Origin: Massilia cavernae
Lineage (GTDB): Bacteria; Pseudomonadota; Gammaproteobacteria; Burkholderiales; Burkholderiaceae_D
Assembly: GCF_003590855.1 (NCBI RefSeq)
Contig: NZ_QYUP01000002.1
Location: 1-47,899 of the forward strand
DNA length: 47,899 nt
Direction: 5' to 3'
Every line of letters starts with the position of its first letter. Within the stretch, counting starts at the first letter, position 1. Shown here in pieces: positions 43,185 through 47,899 of the stretch. The notes below the pieces were generated by a model. That model was not told the DNA's origin, did no database searches, and saw only the letters and a list, made by a program, of their open reading frames with translations. A program made the position numbers and the translations under genes.

Positions 43185-44681
43185 TCAGAGCTCCCCATCC
43201 AGGCCGTCTTGCACTTGTTCGGCCGCGCGCAGCACGGCGCGCGCCTTGTTTTCGGTTTCCTGCCATTCCATCTCGGGGATGGAATCGGCCACGATGCCGG
43301 CCGCGGCCTGCACGTACAGCATGCCGTCCTTGATCACGCCGGTGCGGATCGCGATCGCCACGTCCATCTCGCCACCAAACGACAGGTAGCCGCAGGCGCC
43401 GCCGTAGATGCCGCGCTTGGTCGGTTCCAGCTCGTCGATCACTTCCATCGCGCGCACTTTCGGCGCGCCGGTCAGGGTGCCGGCAGGGAAGGTCGCGCGC
43501 AGCACGTCGAGGTTGGACATGCCTTCCTTCAGGCGGCCTTCGACGTTGGAGACGATGTGCTGCACGTGCGAGTATTTTTCGATCACCATGCGGTCGGTGA
43601 CCTTGACGCTGCCGATCTGGGAAATGCGGCCAAGGTCGTTGCGCGCCAGGTCGATCAGCATCACGTGTTCTGCGATTTCCTTCGGGTCGGCCAGCAGTTC
43701 GGTCGCCAGTTCGGCGTCGCGTTCCGGCGTGGCGCCGCGCGGGCGGGTGCCGGCGATCGGGCGCAGCGTGACCTTGCGGCCGCCGTCGGGCAAGGACTCG
43801 TTGCGCACCAAAATCTCTGGTGAGGCGCCGACGATCTGCATGTCGCCGAAGTTATAGAAGTACATGTAGGGCGACGGATTCAGCGAACGCAGCGCGCGGT
43901 ACAGGGTCAGCGGGTTGTCGACGTAGGGCTTGCGGATGCGCTGGCCGATCTGCACCTGCATCAGGTCGCCGGCCATCACATATTCGTGTGCGCGGGCGAC
44001 GGCCTTCAGGTAGTCCTCCTTGCTGAAGTCGCGCACCGCTTCGGTACGCACCGAGCTGGAAGTCACCGGTGCGTCGACGCCGCGGCGCAGCATCATGCGC
44101 AGGTCCTTCAGGCGCTGGCGCGCTTTCGAGAACGACTCCGGCTGCGTGGTGTCGGCGTAGACGATCAGGTACAGCTTGCCCGACAGGTTGTCGATGACGG
44201 CCAGTTCCTCGGTCACCATCAGCTGGATGTCGGGCAGGCCCAGGTCGTCCTTCGGGGCGCTATCGGCCAGCTTGCGCTCGATGTGGCGCACGGTGTCGTA
44301 GCCGAAGTAGCCGGCCAGGCCGCCGCAGAAGCGCGGCATGCCGGGACGCAGCGCGACCTTGAAGCGCTGCTGGTAGGCCTCGATGAATTCGAGCGGATTG
44401 CCTTCATGCGTCTCGATGACGCTGCCGTTCCTGACGATCTCGGTGCGGCTGCCGAAGGAACGCAGCAGCGTCTTCGCGGGCAGGCCGATGAAGGAGTAGC
44501 GGCCGAAGCGTTCGCCGCCGACCACGGATTCGAGCAGGAAGGTGTTGCGGCCGCCGTCCTGTGTCTGGGCCAGCTTGAGGTAGAGCGTCAGCGGCGTTTC
44601 GAGATCGGCGAAAGCTTCCGCGATCAGTGGAATACGGTTGTAGCCTTCGGTGGCCAGCGATTGGAATTCGAGTTCGGTCAT
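43185..44681 (-). CDS. trpE: Anthranilate synthase component I
   Basis: 498 aa from ATG 44681, which has GGAG about 9 nt upstream. An ATG at 44729 would extend into the leader terminator and is rejected. Conserved chorismate-enzyme blocks are present: [56 protein letters not shown] and [15 protein letters not shown]. An N-terminal LLES-type element ([17 protein letters not shown]) is the likely feedback-inhibition site for tryptophan. It converts chorismate to anthranilate with TrpG. A Trp-rich leader and hairpin upstream suggest attenuation control. Confidence 0.96.
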   Translation of the reverse strand: MTELEFQSLATEGYNRIPLIAEAFADLETPLTLYLKLAQTQDGGRNTFLLESVVGGERFGRYSFIGLPAKTLLRSFGSRTEIVRNGSVIETHEGNPLEFIEAYQQRFKVALRPGMPRFCGGLAGYFGYDTVRHIERKLADSAPKDDLGLPDIQLMVTEELAVIDNLSGKLYLIVYADTTQPESFSKARQRLKDLRMMLRRGVDAPVTSSSVRTEAVRDFSKEDYLKAVARAHEYVMAGDLMQVQIGQRIRKPYVDNPLTLYRALRSLNPSPYMYFYNFGDMQIVGASPEILVRNESLPDGGRKVTLRPIAGTRPRGATPERDAELATELLADPKEIAEHVMLIDLARNDLGRISQIGSVKVTDRMVIEKYSHVQHIVSNVEGRLKEGMSNLDVLRATFPAGTLTGAPKVRAMEVIDELEPTKRGIYGGACGYLSFGGEMDVAIAIRTGVIKDGMLYVQAAAGIVADSIPEMEWQETENKARAVLRAAEQVQDGLDGEL

Positions 44682-44727
44682 GCTTTTCTCCAGGCCGCCA
44701 GTTTCAGTGTGGGTGGCGGTGGGTTTC

Positions 44728-44761
44728 AAAAAACCTGTCGGCGTGCAGGTGCAGACGACAG
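44728..44761 (-). terminator. Candidate trp attenuator (terminator hairpin before trpE)
   Basis: On the minus strand, CTGTCG (44761-44756) pairs with CGACAG (44740-44735) and is followed within two bases by six Ts (44733-44728). The ~15-nt loop can fold further. It lies 12 nt after the stop of the Trp-rich leader ORF and about 45 nt before trpE, where an attenuator belongs. Confidence 0.7.
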
Positions 44762-44773
44762 CAATCGGGTGGG

Positions 44774-44860
44774 TTACTTAGCCCAGGATTGCCAGCGTCG
44801 CCAAAGCCAGGCCTCAATCGAGCCGGCTTGCGTGACATTGTGTTTTTTGATGAAAAACAT
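44774..44860 (-). CDS. trpL: trp leader peptide, 28 aa with four clustered Trp codons
   Basis: The ORF begins MFFIKKHNV and ends [11 protein letters not shown]: four Trp in nine residues. Tryptophan is rare, so such a cluster just before trpE is the classic sign of an attenuation leader. The ATG is 11 nt after the gph stop and has no clear ribosome site, so translation may be coupled to gph. The leader ends 12 nt before the terminator hairpin. When charged tRNA-Trp is scarce, stalled ribosomes at the Trp codons should prevent the terminator forming. Confidence 0.75.
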   Translation of the reverse strand: MFFIKKHNVTQAGSIEAWLWRRWQSWAK

Positions 44861-44871
44861 GCGTTATTTGT

Positions 44872-45570
44872 TCAGTGTGCGCTGTGGTTATGCGTTTGAA
44901 TCAAGGTTGCCGCTTCCAGCAGTGAATCAACTATACCATCGGAATCCGTTTCGTGTATAGAGACCCCGTGGTTATAACCATATGGCACAGTGAGCACATA
45001 GCAGCCGGCCGCGCGCGCCGCCTCGGCGTCGTTGGACGAGTCGCCGATGGCCACCACTTCCTGCGGTTTCAGGCTGAAGTCCTTGCATACGTGGAGCAGG
45101 GGCATGGGGTCGGGCTTCTTTTTTGCGAACGAGTCGCCGCCGTAGATGACTTCGAAGTAGGGCGCCAGGCCTTTTTCAGCCAGCAGCGGCAGCGCGAACG
45201 CGACCGGCTTGTTGGTCACGCAGGCCAGGCGCAGGCCCTGCGCGCGCATCGCCTTCAGGCCTGCCTCGACATCCATATAGATGGTGCTGTGCTTGCCGTT
45301 GATGTCGAGGTAGTGGCGCTGGTAGGCGTCAAGCGCCTCCCCGATGCGGTGTTCGACGCCGGCGGCGTCGAAGTCCTGAGCCAGCACGCTGCGGATCAGG
45401 TTCTCCGAGCCTTTGCCGACCATCAGCGCGATCGCTTCCTGCGAGATGGCGGGCAGCTCGAAGTCGGCGCGCATGCGGTTGATCGCGACGTGGAAGTCGG
45501 GGATGGTGTCGAGCATGGTGCCGTCGAGGTCGACGATCGCCGCGCGGATCGGGGAAGCGCCTTTTTTCAT
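44872..45570 (-). CDS. gph: Phosphoglycolate phosphatase (HAD family)
   Basis: 232 aa. HAD motif I is IVDLDGTMLDT with nucleophile Asp, motif II VTNKP, and motif III/IV KKKPDPMPL followed by VAIGDSSNDAEAA. The cap domain lies between motifs I and II. It removes 2-phosphoglycolate formed by DNA repair or oxygenation. The conserved order rpe-gph-trpE is common in beta- and gammaproteobacteria. It starts 2 nt after rpe ends and is followed at 11 nt by the trp leader ORF, so rpe, gph and trp may share transcripts. Confidence 0.93.
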   Translation of the reverse strand: MKKGASPIRAAIVDLDGTMLDTIPDFHVAINRMRADFELPAISQEAIALMVGKGSENLIRSVLAQDFDAAGVEHRIGEALDAYQRHYLDINGKHSTIYMDVEAGLKAMRAQGLRLACVTNKPVAFALPLLAEKGLAPYFEVIYGGDSFAKKKPDPMPLLHVCKDFSLKPQEVVAIGDSSNDAEAARAAGCYVLTVPYGYNHGVSIHETDSDGIVDSLLEAATLIQTHNHSAH

Positions 45571-45572
45571 CG

Positions 45573-46244
45573 TTACTTGCCGACGGTAGCCAGCTGGGTG
45601 CGCATCGCGTCGATCACGCCCTTGTAGTCGGGCTGGCCGAAGATGGCCGAACCGGCGACAAAGGTGTCGGCGCCCGCGGCAGCTGCAGCGGCAATGTTGT
45701 CGACCTTGATGCCGCCATCGACCTGCAGCATGATGTCGCGGCCGGATTCGTCGATCTTCTTGCGCGCGTAGGCGATCTTGTTCAGCGCTTCAGGAATGAA
45801 GGACTGGCCGCCGAAGCCCGGATTGACCGACATGATCAGGATGATGTCGATCTTGTCCATCACGTGGTCGAGGTAGTGCATCGGGGTGCCCGGGTTGAAC
45901 ACCAGGCCGGCCTTGCAGCCGCTGTCGCGGATCAGCTGCAACGTGCGGTCGATGTGCTCGGACGCTTCAGGGTGGAAGGTGATGATGTCCGCGCCGGCTT
46001 TTGCGAAGTCGGGGATGATGCGGTCGACCGGCCTGACCATCAGGTGCACGTCGATCGGCACTTGCACGTGCGGGCGGATCGCCTGGCATACCAGCGGCCC
46101 AATTGTCAGGTTGGGAACATAATGATTGTCCATCACGTCGAAGTGGATGATGTCGGCGCCGGCGGCGACGACATTGCGGACTTCCTCGCCCAGGCGGGCG
46201 AAATCGGCGGACAAAATGCTGGGAGCGATGCGGTAAGTGGTCAT
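45573..46244 (-). CDS. rpe: Ribulose-phosphate 3-epimerase
   Basis: 223 aa, typical length. Signatures: [33 protein letters not shown] (metal-binding and catalytic Asp and His), [19 protein letters not shown] and VDGGI, then [14 protein letters not shown] for phosphate binding. It interconverts ribulose-5-phosphate and xylulose-5-phosphate in the pentose-phosphate pathway. It is the first gene of the minus-strand rpe-gph-trp array. The ~170 bp to the divergent apaG gene should hold promoters for both. Confidence 0.96.
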   Translation of the reverse strand: MTTYRIAPSILSADFARLGEEVRNVVAAGADIIHFDVMDNHYVPNLTIGPLVCQAIRPHVQVPIDVHLMVRPVDRIIPDFAKAGADIITFHPEASEHIDRTLQLIRDSGCKAGLVFNPGTPMHYLDHVMDKIDIILIMSVNPGFGGQSFIPEALNKIAYARKKIDESGRDIMLQVDGGIKVDNIAAAAAAGADTFVAGSAIFGQPDYKGVIDAMRTQLATVGK

Positions 46245-46411
46245 GGCAAAGTTGTTGCGGACGATTAAAGATGCGCTATTTTACGCTCATCGGCAGCCGG
46301 CATTGCGCTACGCCCATTATTTGCGGCCCGATGTATCATGATCGACAAGTCCGCCAACGGGCGCCTTTAGTTCACAAAAGCAATATAAACAGCACTAGTC
46401 GAGGGGTTTTA

Positions 46412-46786
46412 ATGGCAGCTTACGAATTTACTGTTTCGGTCAGGACGCAATATCTGCCGGAGCAGTCCGATCCCGACCGCACCACCTTTGTTTTCACCTA
46501 TTCCATCACCATCCAGAATAGCGGCGAGGTGCCTGCACAGCTGATCTCGCGCCACTGGGTGATCACCGACGCCAACAACCATGTGCAGGAAGTGCGCGGG
46601 CTGGGCGTGGTCGGGCACCAGCCGCTGCTGAAGCCGGGCGAACAGTTCGAGTACACCAGCGGCACCCAGCTGGCGACGCCGCAGGGGTCGATGTACGGCG
46701 AATACTTCTGCGTCGCGGAAGATGGACATCAATTCGAAGTAAAAATTCCCGAATTCGTGCTGTCGCTGCCGCGCACGCTGCACTGA
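46412..46786 (+). CDS. apaG: ApaG protein (DUF525)
   Basis: 124 aa from ATG 46412 behind GAGGGG; an in-frame ATG at 46271 is too far upstream of the family start. The family core is clear: FVFTYSITIQN, SRHWVITDANN, VRGLGVVGHQPLLKPGEQFEYTSGTQL and GSMYGEYFC. ApaG is a small immunoglobulin-fold protein linked to stress and Co2+ phenotypes in enterobacteria; its molecular role is not settled. It is divergent from rpe and convergent with the small membrane protein gene. Confidence 0.95.
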   Translation: MAAYEFTVSVRTQYLPEQSDPDRTTFVFTYSITIQNSGEVPAQLISRHWVITDANNHVQEVRGLGVVGHQPLLKPGEQFEYTSGTQLATPQGSMYGEYFCVAEDGHQFEVKIPEFVLSLPRTLH

Positions 46787-46793
46787 TCACTGA

Positions 46794-46943
46794 TCACTGC
46801 TCGCCGGGCGCCTTGTCGTCGCCTGGCGGCTTGGTGGTTTCTTCCTCGCTGCCGGTCTGCTTCGGGCCCGAGTACATGGTCCACCACACGATAAATACAA
46901 ACAGGAACAGGGCGACGGCCCCTTCCAACATCAAAATCCACAT
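46794..46943 (-). CDS. Small single-pass membrane protein, 49 aa
   Basis: ATG 46943 has AAGGA 6 nt upstream. The protein reads as a short N-terminus, one membrane helix (MLEGAVALFLFVFIVWWTMY) and a hydrophilic Lys/Glu/Pro-rich tail ending APGEQ. I recognise no named family. The good ribosome site, the single clean helix and the divergent placement 10 bp from mltA support a real gene. It may be a small envelope protein. Confidence 0.65.
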   Translation of the reverse strand: MWILMLEGAVALFLFVFIVWWTMYSGPKQTGSEEETTKPPGDDKAPGEQ

Positions 46944-46953
46944 ATCAGTCCTT

Positions 46954-47899
46954 ATGTTATCTACACGCCGCAGTTTACTCGTTTCGTTGGGAGCCGTGGC
47001 ATTGACGCTGGCGGCCTGCACCACTGCGCCGCCGCCCAAGCCGACTCCGCCCATCATCATGCCGCCGCCGGTGCAGCCGGTGCCGATGCCCGAACCTCCG
47101 CCGGTGACGCCGCCGCCAAAGCCGGAACCGGCGCCGCTGATGACGCCCTCCACCTTCAGCGCCTTGCCGGGCTGGGACCGCGACGAACTGCGAGAGGCGT
47201 GGCCGGCGTTCATGAATTCGTGCTCGGTGCTGGTGCGCCGGACCGACTGGAAGGAGGCGTGCATGGCGGCGCGCGTGGTCGATGCGGCCGATGCGGCAGC
47301 CGTACGCGGCTTCTTCGAAACGTATTTCGTGCCGAACCAGCTGCGTTCGCCCGATGGCGCCGATACCGGGCTGATTACCGGCTACTACGAACCGATGCTG
47401 CGCGGCGCCCGCAAGCGCGGCGGCGAGTTCCAGACGCCGCTGCACAAGGTGCCGGACGACCTGCTGACGATCGACCTGTCGAGCGTCTACCCGAGCCTCA
47501 AAGGCATGCGCCTGCGCGGCCGGCTGGTCGGCAACAAGGTGATCCCGTACCGGAGCCGCGCCGAAATCGACCGCGCCGACGCCAACGGCAAGGAGCTGCT
47601 GTGGGTGGACAGCCCGGTCGACGCCTTCTTCCTCGAAGTGCAGGGATCGGGCCGGGTTGTCCTCGATACCGGCGAAACCGTGCGCGTTGCATACGCCGAG
47701 CAGAACGGCCATCCGTACAAGGCGATCGGACGCTGGCTGATCGACCAGGGCGAGCTGACGTCGGCGGACGCCACGATGCAGGGCATCAAGGCATGGATCG
47801 AGCGCAATCCGACACGCCGGCAGGAACTGTTCAATGCGAACCCTAGCTACATCTTCTTCAAGGAAGAGCGCCTGCCCGATCCGCGGGGCGGACCGAAGG
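46954..47899 (+). CDS. mltA: Membrane-bound lytic murein transglycosylase A, partial at right edge
   Basis: ATG 46954; the frame stays open to the window end after ~315 codons. It begins with a lipoprotein signal: RR, a hydrophobic core and lipobox LAAC. A Pro-rich linker of ~40 residues follows (PPPKPTPPIMMPPP and on). The MltA domain then shows GWDRDELREAWPAF, LITGYYEP, TPLHKVPDD, VDAFFLEVQGSG and RWLIDQGELT. The catalytic Asp region near the C-terminus is beyond the edge. MltA cleaves peptidoglycan glycan strands from the outer membrane. No obvious ribosome site was seen before the ATG. Confidence 0.92.
   Translation, partial: MLSTRRSLLVSLGAVALTLAACTTAPPPKPTPPIIMPPPVQPVPMPEPPPVTPPPKPEPAPLMTPSTFSALPGWDRDELREAWPAFMNSCSVLVRRTDWKEACMAARVVDAADAAAVRGFFETYFVPNQLRSPDGADTGLITGYYEPMLRGARKRGGEFQTPLHKVPDDLLTIDLSSVYPSLKGMRLRGRLVGNKVIPYRSRAEIDRADANGKELLWVDSPVDAFFLEVQGSGRVVLDTGETVRVAYAEQNGHPYKAIGRWLIDQGELTSADATMQGIKAWIERNPTRRQELFNANPSYIFFKEERLPDPRGGPK

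Noticed and set aside
41540..43333. Plus-strand ORF of 597 codons over trpD and trpG
   Set aside because: Antisense shadow; trpD and trpG on the minus strand are complete and recognisable.

Overview
The window looks like a chromosomal segment of a high-G+C betaproteobacterium, probably Oxalobacteraceae (Massilia/Duganella/Janthinobacterium type). The right third carries a typical betaproteobacterial block (rpe-gph-trpE-trpG-trpD-lysE-trpC, apaG, mltA, a UbiH-type hydroxylase and a DsbC-type protein). The left half is a biosynthetic cluster of the kind these bacteria carry as accessory DNA. The genus is inferred from gene content and order only.

Region 1 (about 1-25,170, all on +) is a nonribosomal peptide cluster cut by the left edge. 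It encodes the end of an adenylation-carrier protein, a LanB-like 'lantibiotic dehydratase' without an elimination domain, an MFS exporter, a C-A-T NRPS, an MbtH protein and a C-A-T-C-T-TE NRPS. These are followed by tailoring and precursor genes: a hexapeptide-repeat protein, a SyrB2-type non-heme iron halogenase with the diagnostic His-x-Ala motif, a KAS III-like enzyme, a free carrier protein, two GNAT proteins, a methyltransferase, an ACMSD-like amidohydrolase, a free AMP-ligase, a CPA2 antiporter, a TTC38-like TPR protein, a DUF1737 protein and an EntD/Sfp-type phosphopantetheinyl transferase. Many genes overlap by ATGA- or GTGA-type junctions, so this is probably one long operon. The predicted product is a halogenated, thioesterase-released peptide. 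The two complete A domains lie in a 1,702-bp duplicated tract with one visible base difference, so both should select the same monomer. The last C-T pair has no A domain.

Region 2 (about 25,170-32,630) is mobile and accessory DNA of lower G+C. It holds a KfrA-type coiled-coil DNA-binding gene behind an AT-rich region with a perfect inverted repeat, then an IS21-family element whose istA and istB are broken by six frameshifts, all in short C runs. A small island follows, bounded by two ~130-bp direct repeats that contain the 3' part of tRNA-Phe. The island carries an XRE-ImmA/IrrE protease gene overlapping a PIN-domain (DUF4411) gene. The intact tRNA-Phe(GAA) marks the core-genome border.

Region 3 (32,746-47,899) is housekeeping: a UbiH-type hydroxylase, a DsbC-type protein, a molybdenum hydroxylase pair with a MocA-type maturation gene, an M61 peptidase, a palindromic intergenic repeat, the trp genes with a LysE-type exporter between trpD and trpC, gph, rpe, apaG, a small membrane protein and a partial mltA. 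Between gph and trpE I read a 28-codon leader ORF with four clustered Trp codons followed by a terminator-like hairpin, a probable trp attenuator.
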